Shown: positions 24,120-36,900 of the stretch, one piece after another
Layout: the number at the start of each line of letters is the position of its first letter
Position numbering within the stretch: position 1 is the stretch's first letter
Assembly (NCBI GenBank): GCA_017506865.1
Contig: JAFCMP010000001.1
Coordinates: 2,232,001-2,296,000, forward strand
Source of the DNA: Tribonema minus
Taxonomy: Eukaryota; Sar; Xanthophyceae; Tribonematales; Tribonemataceae
Direction: 5' to 3'
DNA length: 64,000 bases
The notes under the pieces: generated by a model
Told to the model about the DNA's origin: nothing
Seen by the model: the letters and a program-made list of their open reading frames with translations, nothing else
Database searches by the model: none
Translations under genes and position numbers: made by a program

Positions 24120-27100
24120 ATGAAGACCATCGCCATCGCCGCCGCTGCGTGCGCCGCCGCTTCCGTGGAGGGCTTTGTGCTGGCACCAGCAGGCACCCAA
24201 TGTGAGCTCCAAAATAACGCGAACTGAGAGAGGCACTCTGGGCACCGCGGTTCTGAAGGCACGCCTGCATGTCCCCTGCATGCATTGACAGCATCACGCT
24301 TGCACAGCTGCTGCAGTTTTCAGTTACAGTGCTTGCTGCATGCCTGCCAAGGGTCTTTGCCGCTTTGGATCGCCATTCCTGCGCCTCTAACAGACGTGAA
24401 TATCTTGAGGATCACGCACCTTGCGTTACCGTTGCTGCACTCTTCGCGAATTGCAGGCAGCTCAGTTGTCATGTCGGCCGAGCCACTGGACAGGCGCGCT
24501 TTCGCTGGGAACGCGGCTGTAGCACTCGCTGGTAAGCGATAGCCAGCTACTTCAAGCCACACTCGAGGAAGGATTGTGAGAATAGCTGCAATAGATGTGC
24601 AATCCCTAGGATGGAGTGAGAAGCAATGTGTTGGCCGTCCTACTTCATAGTAGCGGCAGCATTTTCGCTGTGTGCTGCACACAATTGTGCACTTCCGCAC
24701 AGACCGTAATTCGAGCCGTTATGAATCGCAAACCGGCGCTCTTGCTTGAGTCCTGTGCATGTCGTTGCAAATTTGGCTGTAAAAATGTAGTGTCTTTGCT
24801 TCGGGAGCTCATACAGGGTATTGCGTTTCAACGATTTGCACAGTCACCGTCGTTGATGACAAACGAAATGAAATGGGCCGTTGCTGCATCTCGATGTTTG
24901 AATGACTTGGTGCATATATTTACTTCACAAGTTTGCGCACGCATGCAGTCTCGAATGCCTGCAAGTGCCTGTGAAGAAGCTGATCACGAAGGCACTGGCA
25001 CTGACTTGCGGCGAAACACCTTTTTTCTCCCTTCACGCGTGTATGTACAGGCTTGACAGCATTCTCACAAGGCGCGTCTGCGGCCAAATACTTTGGCGAC
25101 AAGGTGGGTGGTGTGGTATGCAGACTTGTTTGCCGCTGCTCTGATGATTCATGGAAGAGACATCAATCGATGGCGTCTCCCTTGTTTTCAGACCAGCCCT
25201 TGCACGTCAAGCACACACATGGCCTTCTTTGTCTGCCATCACATACGGAAGTCGATAGGAATCGGTGGCGCCTTTCTGAAGTTGTTTGGGCGCTGCTCAG
25301 GTTATGCAGAGGAGGGGGGGAGGGGTACGCCAGAGTTGACAACGATGCAATCAGCTCATGACTGATGCAGAGCGCACGCAACCTTCAAAAATTCAACACA
25401 TTGAGCCAAATCAAACACTGTGTCAGGTTCTAATGTGCATTTGTGTTGTAATACACGCACGTTTGGGGGTGATAGCAGATGCAAATATGTTTCGGCATCA
25501 TCACGACTGTTTTTCAGTCACCTTGTGCGCTTAGGTTCGTCACCAACTTGTGCACATGTACCAAAGGCCAGCACCACAGTGCCCTGCGCTGGTGCCACAA
25601 CACCTTTCGACGCTCCACAAAACATGAACCTCTCACACTAATTTCCGTGCTGCGCTCGCCTCCAGAACGACTACCCTGAGGTGGTGAAGCCGGAGGATGC
25701 GGTGAAGGACGATGCGGCGTTTGGCTCTGCTGAGGTGCGACCCTGCCCTGCTAGAAAATGCTAGAAAATATATGACTCTGCTGAGGTGCGCCCCTGCCCT
25801 GCTAGAAAATACTTGAATATGTATGCCTCTGAGGTGCGCCCCTGCTAGAAAATGCTGGAAAATGCATGGCTCTGCTGAGGTGCTCCCACGCCTTGCTGGA
25901 AAATGCTGTCAAACAGCAAATGCAGACCACTGCGAATCTGCCGTAGTACGCTGACGGAGGTCCAGTGTTACCTGTATCTTGTTGACATAGAGTTGATTGC
26001 AGCCTAGGAATTCTATGGAGTGAATCATTCATAAGTGAAAACACCTTGACTCAAGATCTTTCCATACGTGAAGATACTGCAGCGTATGATATCAGCGAAA
26101 TGATTTCGACATCATGGGTGCTTATTGCAGCGTACACATTCAATGCATTAAGTCATTATCATAACTGAACTCGGTTGGGCACGGTCTGTACATGATTGTC
26201 ACTAAAGTGAGCCATTAAGGCAGCAAGTCTTTTGTTACGTCTAGTTGCAGCACATATTTCTAGTGTGACAATTGGAATGAATGAGTAGATGTAAAATCGT
26301 CCTGCTGCCCGATCTTCTGATATGATTGCAACGTGGGCGTTCAACGAACTGCATCATAACAAATGCGCAAATTATCGCAGCATATGCACTACTCAGATTG
26401 ATTGTTGCTAATTTCAACTGTAATTTTTTTCATGGCAAGTTGCAACGATTGACATACTTCCAGCAGAAACTCTGGCGAAGTGAGGTGTGGCTACAAGTTT
26501 CTGTGGCGTATACATGGGAACACACCGCTATAACTGAAGTTGTCTCATACAAGATCTTCCCAGAAAAATGTATGCATCATATTTACAGTTTTTTTGAGTT
26601 TGATTATTGTTGAAAAAGTGCGACTCTTTGGCAAGAAGTCAACAGCATATTCGCATGGGGCTTCTTGCTGCACCTGGAGCGACGACAGCTTGCAGGACGC
26701 GTTGCTCAGATGTTGCGGCATGATAAATCACTCAACACGAACATTCCCAGCTGTGGCGACATCACAAAAGCTGACGTGACCCTGATTTGGCTGCTCACCG
26801 TCAGCTGCGCTGCAACTTCAACTTGAACTGTGTGCCTCGCACCGCAGACCAAGTCCGCGGTTAGCGACATCAAGGGCTACAAGCAGGCGGTGGTGGAGCT
26901 GCAGTCGGCGCTCAAGGCGGACCCGCAGGTGAACATATGCTACAGTCACATGCTGCCGCTGGAGGCTGTGATTGCATGCCAGTATCGTTGGCAGGTTTCT
27001 ACGTGGAAGTGAATACGTGCTGCGGTCGCCTGCTGTTGCAAGCCGTGATTTGCATGACAGTGCCATCAGCAGGTCGTGCGTACAGGTGTTGCAGTCAGGA

Positions 27101-30026
27101 CTATGTACATGCTGTGGTCATGAATAGAGGTGGACCTGCAGTCGGCGCTCAAGGCGGACCCGCAGGTGAACACATGCTGCAGTCGCCGGCCACCGCTGCA
27201 AGCCGTAATTTGCATTCCAGTACCATCAAGTTGTGCGTGGACCCACAAGTGAACTATGCTGCGATCGCCGCCACCGCTGCAAGCCATTTGCATGACAGTG
27301 CCATCAGCAAGGCGTGGAGGCGTTGCGGTTGAGACCCATGTACATACTTGAAGTATGAATATGGCAGTGCTCAAAGGCGTAGACGCAGGTGAGCCGCTGC
27401 CAGGGTCTTCGGTAGGGTCCGTCAATGTTGACTGCCACTGATTTACAGGCGCAAGCATGGCCTGTGCCTACTGCAGCACGAGCACTCAGTCAACCCTCGC
27501 TGGCACAAACAATAGAGCATTCCGCAGTCCTTGCAAAGTCTGTAATCTCTGGAAGCGTTTTTGCAGCATAAGTCATTGGGATGGTTTCCAGTTACTTCTG
27601 CAGAGGCGGGAGTCGCAGGGACCTGGAGTGTGTTGACGGGAGGGGGGGGGGGGAGCAGGGGGGCCCTGAGCACCGCTTCGGTGGCACAGGAGAGCGTGGC
27701 GTCAACATCAGGCGATGCAACAGCGGTGGCGCACGTCACTGAGCTGCGCATGGTTAAGGCGAGAGTGAGGGTCACAGTGCGCGGCGCGGCTCACGGTTGG
27801 CACACGGGGGGGAAGGGCGGGGGGGGGGGGGGGGGGGGCTGTGCGCACGTGCAGCAGGGGATTGAGATGAGCGCAGCAGCGCAGGGAGGGGATGCGGCAA
27901 TTATCGCTCCGGCGCTGCGGCGGCAGCGCCTTGCGTCCCCGCCCGTGCCTTGTAGCGCTCAACGGCAGTGAACGTCGCATGCTGACTAGTGCCGCACGTT
28001 GTCATTGTGCGTCGAAGTCAATCGCCCCGCTGCGCTGCCAAGCCCGGGGGGGGGGGGGGGGGGGGCTGTTGCGGCGATGCTTAACGCGTAGAGTTGTGTG
28101 ACGCAGCGGTTGAGTACACTTGCAACTCTGCGAGGGATGTTATTGGACTTCGACTCATACTGCTTTGTATATACTGTTGTGCGTATGCGCGTGCCCCAGG
28201 CGGACCTGCGCTCTCAGCTGAAGAGGAGCTTTGAGTACTCCAAGCTGCGCACCTCGCTCAACACGGCGGGCGCGGCGTTCGACGAGGACAGCCAGCGCGG
28301 CCTGGACCGCATCACGCGCCTCATCCTCCAGGTGTGCATGTATACTCTAAAATCCGACTGATTCATTGTGAAAAACATTCATGACTGCAACACACGGCTC
28401 ATCCCCCAAGCACAGGTATCACTCGAATGAGTTCATTCAAAAACATTGATGAATGTGTGACGGCCGCAGCACGCGCCTCATCCTCCAGGTATGTATGTAT
28501 GCATCGCTGAAAAGTTCATCTTGAAATTGAGTTCATGAGGTCACTTGGGTGTTCATGAATGCTGACAGCAAGCAGGTGTAGACCCCCTTGCTGACACGGC
28601 TCTCAACAGAAACTCGCCTCGCGCGCCCTTGATGATCAAGCGCAAGCGTTTCGCGTCCCTCACCGGGGCTGTCGGAAGCCATTGGAAGCGCGCACAAGGA
28701 GCGCGTAGCAGTGCTCCGAGAGCCATGCGCGCATTTGCACAAGTCCCCCTTTGTGTGCGGGGGAGTCCACGCACTTGCCCACGGTCGCGTGAGGCAATGA
28801 CTCGCGGCGGCGCTGCCTTGACGCTGACGATCCGTGACGGCGCCCCGCTATGCAGTGACATGGACATTTTTCTGTACGAGATGGGCCGTGCAGTTTGTGC
28901 CTGCGGCTCTTGCTCAACTTCAACTGCGTGTGCGTTGCAGTTGCGGTCCACACATTTATCTTGGGCGCTATGTACTGACTGATGCTGACGTTTACGCGGT
29001 GCGCTGACGTTGCAGGACGCGGTGGAGTTCGAGGAGGCGTCCAAGCTCAAGCCCGGCACCACGCGCAACCAGCGCAAGCTCTCGCTGATGACCACCAAGC
29101 TCACCAAGCTGGTACGTCAACCCGCGCCCCATGTGCTGTGACCGTGCCTTGGTAGTGCGAGCAAATGTTAATAATGGCAGCCGAAGGGGTTTTGACTCAA
29201 CCTTCTCAGTGGTTGTGGGCGTGTGCAGATCGGGATGATGGCAGGCTCCACAAGCGTGCTCAGTCGCATTGTGTCTCACGTGATGTGAGTGGTAGCCGTG
29301 CATAGTGGCTGATGCAGATGGATCCGCTGTCGTGATATAGTGTAAGCAGATTGTACGGCACATACTTCCTGATGCAATCGAGCATTGCTGGCAAGTGAGC
29401 ACGATATGTAGGGGTACTGCCGGTTCAGCCATGAGCAACACCCTCAATTTCATCTTTGAACTGACGTCAATATTTGTAAACACAAGTGCCGCCTGAAGTC
29501 GATGGTAGCAAATCAGTACACGCCACTTCCGCTCACAGCAACGCTCAGAGGGGCCTCCGTCGGCTGCCATTTGCGCATGCCAAGTGCGCGCCTGCCTGCT
29601 GGCTCGACTTATCTCACAAGAGCAGTGAAACCTCATTTGTCCATGGCATTGATGTCGACTTGGGGTGCAAATACCCATTGTCTGGTCCGGCACATGCAGC
29701 CATGCACATAATGAAAGGACCTCAGGAAATGAGCCACACTTTGTCAGCGCGGCATTGATGAACCACCTTGGGCAGCTGATCCATGGCCATCAGGTGTTGC
29801 CATGCACGTGCTGTGTTACGCAATGTGACACCGCTGTCTGAAGCCCAATGGCAGCGGGGAAGCAACAAGCCGCCACTGCTCAGCCGCTGCAACGGCATGG
29901 CAATACAACATCAAAATGCTGCAATGCTGATGCACTTGGCATCAAGTGCTGACCTGTTCGTGTTTCACTGCTGCTCCCCTGCGTATGCAGTCATCCGAAC
30001 TGGACGAGATGCTCAAGTTCTTCTGA
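24120..30026 (+). CDS. Plastid-targeted helical protein, PsbQ/Psb31-like
   Basis: Seven exons: 24120-24201, 25051-25103, 25666-25734, 26848-26928, 28200-28331, 29016-29111 and 29991-30026. Total 549 bp, 182 aa, with consistent phases. Residues 1-18 are an Ala-rich signal peptide; the likely cleavage leaves F19 in VEG-FVLAP, the aromatic +1 signature of import into complex plastids. The mature part is almost all amphipathic helix (VSDIKGYKQAVVELQSALK, RSQLKRSFEYSKLRTSLNTA, GLDRITRLILQDAVEFEEAS, LMTTKLTKLSSELDEMLKFF), ending immediately at the stop. Size, helices and the conserved-looking LKPG turn resemble lumenal PSII extrinsic proteins of the PsbQ or Psb31 group, but this is a judgement from memory. 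Another small thylakoid or stromal helical protein is possible. Exon structure is secure; function is tentative. Confidence 0.8.
25735..25890 (+). repeat. Three 5'-boundary echoes of exon 3
   Basis: The exon end GGCTCTGCTGAG plus donor GTGCG and the following CCCTGCCCTGCTAGAAAAT recurs at about 25773, 25828 and 25871 with a period of 45-55 bp. Each copy begins with TATGACTCTGCTGAG-like sequence. Confidence 0.9.
25930..26640. other. AT-rich segment in intron 3
   Basis: Base composition drops well below that of the surrounding sequence. No coding similarity was recognised on either strand. It may be an inserted element or organelle-derived DNA, but nothing in it allows a choice. Confidence 0.4.
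27125..27262 (+). repeat. 5'-boundary echoes of exon 4
   Basis: About 35 bases of the exon 4 end (GCAGTCGGCGCTCAAGG, then CGGACCCGCAG) and donor GTGAACA recur almost unchanged at about 27133-27185. A shorter copy is at about 27233-27262. The downstream intron sequence (CATGCTGCAGTCGCC and CCGCTGCAAGCCGT) is repeated with them. Confidence 0.85.
27600..28070 (+). repeat. Poly-G tracts in intron 4
   Basis: Three runs of about 12 to 22 G lie at about 27641-27654, 27818-27838 and 28046-28067 on the coding strand. Such runs could form G-quadruplexes in DNA or pre-mRNA, and their length is probably unstable. Confidence 0.8.
28390..28495 (+). repeat. 5'-boundary echoes of exon 5
   Basis: The exon 5 end (CGCGCCTCATCCTCCAG, then GT) is echoed as ACACGGCTCATCCCCCAAG near 28395 and as CACGCGCCTCATCCTCCAGG near 28471. 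The second keeps a GTATGT donor. Flanking GAATGAGTTCAT-type sequence is shared too. Confidence 0.8.
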
Positions 30027-31035
30027 GCACTGACGGATTCAGTAGCAGCAGCAGCAGGCAGGATTCAGGTGCAGCAGCACTAGTGGCGTGGCTCAGCAGT
30101 GTGCAGTGCCCAACACATGCGACTTATTTGTGCTATTGGGGGAGAGGGGGACTTCACCGGACTTTGTTTGTTTGGGGTGATGCGGCGGGCCAGACTGGCG
30201 GCACCTAGACATGTTTAGACCAGAGGCGGCCGCGAAAGCATGGTCCCAAGCACAGACACACACACACACACACACACACCAGAGATGATGCCTGTTGTAG
30301 AGATTATGATGGACTGTTCACACACATGTTGTTAGGACAAATGAGAGCAACGGGCTTCAGATGACCGTGAGTGCTGTTTAGAGCATGCATACTGTTTTCC
30401 TGTTGTTTGTGTGATGATTCGATCAGTGCATTTGTGATGCAAGGCCGTGCTGCATTATGGCCTGCTTCGAAGTATGATATGCTGCTGTTACCGTAGCCAT
30501 GCACGGTGACAATGCCGATGATGCAACGACGTCCTCATGCTAAGGTCAAGAACCAGTCCGCTGACATGCTGATTCCTCACCACACCATATGGTCAAGGTA
30601 AACATTCACTTGTGCGTACATCCGCCACCAATGGCGCACTTCGCACTTCACAGGCTGCACAGCAAAATAACCGTCATCGCAAAACAAATGAAGTCCATTG
30701 AAAGCGCGTGCTGAGCGGCACACACTGCCCGCACGCAGCGGCAGCTACTGCAACAATGTACACTTTGCAGCCGAATTGCCGCCAGCGCATGTCCACGCCC
30801 CGCGCGCGCCTGCGGCGACAGCGCTGCTTGGCCGCCCCTTGCCAGCGCAGACTTGCCCAGCTGCGGTGTGCCCTCGCACCAACTGTTCCGAGCGCACTGT
30901 GTCTTGACACGGCGCTAGTAAGAGCGGTGTGCACATGGCATGGCAGGATGCGCGCTCACATCTGCCGTATGCGCGACGCGGCGTGCTCATTGACGAAGCG
31001 CATTGCGTGCTGGCGCGCACGTACGGCCCTGTGTG
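30027..31035. other. Tail-to-tail spacer between two plastid-protein genes
   Basis: No gene was recognised. It holds a CAG repeat (about 30042-30060) and a (CA)n microsatellite at about 30256-30279. Both flanking genes end here, so 3' untranslated regions and poly(A) sites are expected. Confidence 0.5.
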
Positions 31036-33135
31036 CTATGCCGACGATGCTGAGGCGTGCTGCGATAGGGCCTGCTTGATGGCGCTTTCCATGTCCGCCG
31101 CCGGCCGGAAGCCCTCCATGCGCATGAGCTCCTTGCCGTCCTGCGTGCATGCGTAGGGTTAGGGTTAGAATCAATATCAGAAAGCAATTGAGAAGGACAT
31201 GTCCCTGCCCCACATATGATGGTGGGATTTTGGACCGAAAATCTACAGCTATGGTTTTTGTTCAAGATGCTTCTCCTCAAGTGCGGCTCGAGTGATTTGC
31301 AGATTGGCATTCATTGCTCGAATCCGGGAGTCTGTGAGTCTGTGAGACACATGCTGCATGCAGCATGTGGAAGATGACTACAGCATCATAACCCTGCAGG
31401 TGATCGAATGGGTGCATGCATGCCTGTTGTGCATGGGGGCAGTACATAGGGGGTCACAAGAAAAAAGGGGGCCCGCCACCAGCCTCACCGCGCTTGTACT
31501 CTGACACCTCTTACATCGTCCCATGTAGGCCAAGGCTAACCTTGACCCTAGGTCTAGGATTGAAAAAGTCAACTAGGGTTACTGTGCCAATATTTGAAGT
31601 TGGCGGCATATTTCAAATGCCAGAACTCAATCGCAGAGCACTGAGGCCGTGGCACCGTGTGTTAATCGCTCCAATACGCTTCAGCAGCATGAGTATAAAA
31701 GCCTTCGTTCATGCATCAATCGAGAAGCGGCGAGCGGTAGGTGGACTCGATATGAGAGCGGTCAACCCCGAGCAGCGCCAAGCCGCTTTTATAATGACCG
31801 AATCCTTGTCCAGCCGCCCGACTGCTGTACGATCCTGTGACCGCGCTGATATGAAGCGCTCCTTCACGATAAACGTCCATCTACGAGGACACAGCTCGAT
31901 AGTGGTTACCTACGCATCTCAACTGCTCGACAAAGGTCTCGCATTGGTTGAACGCAGCGTTTGCAGGCTCCGCTTGACATGCCAGGAACGGCTAGATGTG
32001 CCACATATCACTAGACAGGTGATGTACTGCTGATTTGCTTCAAAGCGGCAAGCAGTGTATCAAGACAGCTTCACGTTGCGGCTTGCAGCGTCTTACTGTA
32101 TTTGTGCACAAATTCGCCTTGTAAGATGCAAGGCATGGAATGTGCCTAGGTACACAGACGTAGGTGGGTATGTAGTAATTTTGAAGCATGATTACGCGGT
32201 GCCTGCGCGTTATCTGCCATCCCAATCTGCGCCGCTCCAGCGGCAGCGGCAACTGCTGGTGCATCACCAACGGCCCACGTGTCTTGACAGTCAAAAGTAA
32301 GAATGGGTGGGGTCTGCCAGTGCAACACCCTCACAGCCGTGTCAGCCCTCCTCACATGCCATATGTCGCACTAAAGGTAAGATGAATTCGCACAGCGTTC
32401 GTCGTTCACGCCCCCATGGAGCTGTCAAGTGGCGCCGCAAGCTCACCTTGAACAGTATACATGTGGGAAGCCCCTGCACGCGCAATTTGCTCGCCAGCGC
32501 GGGGTATTTGTCGCTGTCCACCTTTGCCACCTGCAGCTCTCCCTTCATAGAAGCTCCGAGCTTCTCTAGTTCAGGCGCCAGCATCTGGCATGGGCCGCAC
32601 CCTGTGGAGATGTGCAGCGAAGCAGGTGACAACAATCGAGGCAATGCAGCTGCCGGTCATGCATCAGTGCTACTGTTACCATTACATGGCACATCGTGCC
32701 GGCCGCATGGCAGCTTCTCTGGAGCAGTGTGAGCGAGCCACGTGTAGGCAGGCAGCGTGCGCATCTATCCGCATTCTGAGCGCAGCATCCTCTGCACTGG
32801 AGGTAGCATGGTGGGGCAGTGGGGCACACAGAGGGCCGAGCCAAGGACCCCGTCCGCGTAGTGACGCAGGAACCACAAGGACGCCGAACCCTCACGGGCA
32901 GCACATCAAGGTATCACTCACATACGGCGTACATGTCCAGCAGCAGGGGCACCGGAATATCCTCAATCATGTGTTCAAAGTTCCGATATTGCGCCTTCTT
33001 TGCGTGCAGCGCCACCGCTGATGACGCCGACGATCTGCTCCTTGCTAGGTTCAATGGTGCGATCACGAATGCCTGGCACACCGTCGCCAGAGCCGCCAGC
33101 AGCACTGTAAAAACAATGCACGAGAGGCGCGTCAT
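31036..33135 (-). CDS. Plastid-targeted thioredoxin, 157 aa
   Basis: Exons in transcript order are 33135-32922, 32601-32447 and 31140-31036. Total 474 bp with matching phases; the first intron splits the Trp codon of the active site. Residues 1-22 are a signal peptide and cleavage leaves F23 in QA-FVIAP, as in complex-plastid presequences. A Ser/Arg-rich transit region follows. The thioredoxin fold starts near 50: LLLDMYAVWCGPCQML with active-site WCGPC at 72-76, VAKVDSDKYPALA, LPTCILF with the cis-Pro at about 117, and DGKELMRMEGF near the end. It should reduce disulfides of stromal targets. The WCGPC context and EG-F end recall y/x-type plastid thioredoxins; the exact type is not certain. 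It diverges from the modular gene at 33384. A GTAGGGTTAGGG telomere-like sequence lies in the intron just before the last exon. Confidence 0.93.
31416..32033 (+). CDS. Long open frame inside the thioredoxin intron, doubtful
   Basis: A 205-codon frame opposite to the thioredoxin gene lies wholly within its second intron. The part from about 31617 has less GC-biased codons than nearby genes (REKRR, DMRAVNPEQRQ, SFTINVHLRGHS). No domain was recognised and no splice sites are needed. It may be an inserted foreign fragment or chance. Confidence 0.2.
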   Translation: MHACCAWGQYIGGHKKKGGPPPASPRLYSDTSYIVPCRPRLTLTLGLGLKKSTRVTVPIFEVGGIFQMPELNRRALRPWHRVLIAPIRFSSMSIKAFVHASIEKRRAVGGLDMRAVNPEQRQAAFIMTESLSSRPTAVRSCDRADMKRSFTINVHLRGHSSIVVTYASQLLDKGLALVERSVCRLRLTCQERLDVPHITRQVMYC

Positions 33136-33383
33136 GATGAAGCACCGCGGTTCTCTTCAACTGCTCCGTTTTAAATTTGCAGCTGTGCACATGTCATGTC
33201 AACAGATCCACGAACTTCAAGTTGAACTTTCTCTCCAACTGAAAAAATCTTTCATCGGCGCTGTTTTGCTGACTGGGCACTGGGGAGCACGGGCAGAGGG
33301 GGTGCCAACAGCAGCACGGCATTGTTATCTGTGCGCAACGCGACTCCCTGCACCAGGGACTTTTCGCTGGAGCCTTCTGGCTT
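33136..33383. promoter_or_regulatory. Bidirectional promoter region
   Basis: 248 bp between the thioredoxin start (33135, minus) and the first possible start of the modular gene (33384, plus). It holds an ACTTCAAGTTGAA element at about 33212-33224, one of the dispersed palindromic motifs. No obvious TATA box. Confidence 0.55.
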
Positions 33384-33846
33384 GTGAGGAGCAAGTTGCT
33401 GCAGAATCCTGAAGTGAACAGCGCGTCTGCCAGGGACGCTGCAGCAGCAATGGACACCAAGCTTGTGTACGTCGAGCATGGCGGTCTGGCCCATCACGTG
33501 GCGCTCTACTCCGGCATCAGCCCCACTGAGCTCAGCAGGCTGCTGAAGGTGACGCGAACTGCATGCCGTGGGCTTGAACCTTTCTTTTGCGTGTTGTTGT
33601 TGATTCAGCAACCATGACATGAATGCTGAGCGTCGGTGCTCCTTTACGGAGATTCGGCCCCCACCTTCATTACGCAACTGCGGCATGCTCCATCAAGCGG
33701 CATTGCCATCAGCTCCAGCCTTCAAATTAAATTGAACTGACTCATTGCCTGATTCGCTGCCTGCCCTGCAGCCGCAAGGACACCCACCATGCACACCAAC
33801 ACGCACACACATGCAAAAATCAAGGGCCATGAACATATGCACGCAA

Positions 33847-33938
<92 letters not shown>

Positions 33939-36900
33939 GCGCACACACACAAACACATTGTAACTGTCGCTCACACACTCTTGTAACTGTCACCTGTTCG
34001 CATGCATCAGGCCGCCTACCAGCTGCGCGCGCAGCACGTGGTGGGGCTGCAGCACATGGAAAGCCGCGTCGTGGTGCCGCTGAGCCTGGCGTGCCACACG
34101 CCGCAGGTCATATCGCAGGGGACGTTCGGCCTGCTGCTCTGCGAGAAGGAAATCGACTGGGATGCGCGCGCCGTGAGCGCACGCGCCGGCGCCGGCGAGC
34201 AGGCACGTGTAGCAAACAAGTATCGCCATCGCAACGATAACAAACTTTTTGCTTTGCTTACGTGTGCCTGAGGGACGGAAGCCGTTGGCGTGTGTGCGAC
34301 ACACGCACTAGAGCGCATGTGCTCATGTGAGCAGTGTGTCGAAGTTGAAAATGTTGTGTGCTGGAAACTTTTGAGGGTCGATATTCGTGCCCGACTCCAG
34401 CGCTAGGTGGAGGCGCTGTCACAGCTGGGCGTTTGGACCAGTTGATGGCAGCACGTCCTCAGAAAACCCATTTCCTGTGTGTGGCAGGTGCTACATGCTG
34501 TGGTTTGCACAATTGGAGAACTCGGGCTTATTGCAAAGCTGATTCAGACGTCAATGACCAGTGGGCAAGCGGCCAGACCAGTGTCAATGGCTGAGTTTCA
34601 GCAGTCGATGACTTGTGCGATCGTCAATCAATGCGCAAGACAACATGTGGCGGTACCAGCGAACACTTTTGAGACACGAGCATAATGATTGGCTGCATAG
34701 TCTGTACGCCTTCCGAACTACAGTAATATCTGCAACTGTCAAATCTTTATGCTTGCTTCTGAGGCCAGCTTCTAGACAGTCGCATCATAGTGGAAATCTC
34801 TAACTTGACAAGCTTTGCACTGGGTCTAATTGCACCAGCAGCTAGGGTGTTGCTGCCAGGGGGCACAGCAGTGCTGTACTCCTGAAAAATTGTCAGGAGC
34901 GTCACGAAAGGGGCTGAAGTTGTTTGTTGCTGTAAACGAACCATCCTCGGTCCCCACACAATCGCTGTCCTGCTTACGCGTCTCATGTCATGCTCCGCTG
35001 CATGTCTGCGCGAATCACCACCCTCACAGTCACGAATGCCCCCGCTCCCTATATAATCTACCCCCTTCCTGATGTGGCAACGCTCCGCCGCCCCCTCCTT
35101 GCACCTCACCGCTCAGCAGGACTCCCTGGTGGACGCCGCCGCCACGCTGCGGTCGCGCGCGCAGGCGGAGTGGACGCGCAGCAGTGCGCGCGCTTCCGCC
35201 GCCGCCGCCGCCGCATTCTATGGCAACGACGGTGCCCGCGGTGATGATGGGGATGATGCTCAGCAGACGGGGCAGGCGCGCAGGGCGGTGGCGGCGCGGG
35301 GGGCGGGGGGGGGGGGGGGGGGGGGGCGGATGCGCGCGCAGGAGGTTGAGGTCGCAGCGGACGACGGCGAGAGCGAGGAGGGCGAGGAGGAGGGAGGTGA
35401 AGACGGTGAGTTGAAGTTGAAGTGCCGCACCAGGTGGTGGTGTGGGTGACATCTGGCGTTGCGTGTCTCGGCAGACCCAGCCCGTGTGCATGGCCTGTAA
35501 ATGGTGAAATGAGTTGGTGTCGATGACAATGATGCCGACATGTGCTTGGCGGCTCCGGGCGTTGTGGACCTCTTGCGGCATTCCCACCTTACAGCGGCTA
35601 ATAGATGTCAGTGCAAAGCGACCCTGTTTGGGTGCTATGGTTGCAGATGGTTTGCACAAACGTACATGTGCAATATGTTGCTGTACAACGCATGTTATGA
35701 TGGCTCAGATTAGTGAACATGGGACTGTAAGACTGGCCTGCTGGCCCACCACGCCGGGACTGTTGAAGTCGACACGTGCGCGCCTGCTCGCCACCGCACT
35801 CGCCACCTGCACACGTCATTCGCCCTTCGCCCGACGAACACCGCATACACCCTCCTGCCCCCCCCCTCCCCCCCCCCCCTTCCCCTTCAGACGACGTTGA
35901 TGAGGACGACGAGGAGGACGAGCGGGGGACGACGCAGCGGGGGACGACGGCGATGAAGGGGAGGGGGAGGGGGAAGACGAGGAGGACGCACGCGCGCTGG
36001 CGGGCGCGGCGGCGTTCGCGCGCCGCATGGCGGGCATCGGCCTGCTGAGCGCGCGCGAGCTCGCGGCGGCGACGGCGCTGGTGTCCGACGGCAGCGCGGT
36101 CGCCGCGGCCGCGTACGCCGCGGCGCTCGAGGAGCAGGTGCGCCTTGTACGTGGAGTATCTGTTCCAAAGTGTGTGTATTTGCAGGCCTGCGTGCGGTGC
36201 TTGAGGAGCAGGTGCAGGTGCGCTACGTGCATACATATGCGTAGTTGTGAGCTTGCATAACTGTGTACAAGGGGCCGTGTACGCCGCGGCCATCGGACAG
36301 AAGGTGCGCCATGTTGTACGCGCATGCGCACATAGTCTGGGTGCATATATTCACGGCCACGTCCTTGCCAGCCTCCGTTTCTGGAGTGCAGACGTTATTT
36401 CGGCCCTTTGCATGGCTACGGTGTGACTGCCAGATGCTCGTCGGGCAGGCGCTTTTTTGTGCGCGCAACTTGCATGTGGCATGTCGACGTCGACTGCGCA
36501 CGACCCGCACCGCCGTGCGCGTCGGCGCCCCGGCCTGCTGCAGCCGCGCTGCGCCGTGATGGCGCATGTTGAGCGCTGCTCTCACGAACGCCACTGACCC
36601 CCGCACGCTGCGCTCATTCATACTTAGCGCCGGCAAGCAGTACATCGCTCATACTTCCCTCCGATACACGCCGCTGATTCCACCGCCGCTCGCCATGCGC
36701 GCGTGCACGCTGCGCGCCAGGACCCGGAGCTGCTGGCGCAGCTGCTCAAGGACGCCGCGCAGCGCCAGCTCTCGCGCGAGGGCCAGCTGACGGTGAGACG
36801 CCTGCCCCCTTTCGGTGCCCCGGCCAAGTGCTACGATGCTGAGACATGCAGACATTGTGTGGCCACGCAGCTCCCCCTTGTTTCAAACGGCTGCGACGCC

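Noticed and set aside
33722-33986. Frames of repeated CV or TH dipeptides
   Set aside because: Pure translation of the CA microsatellite.
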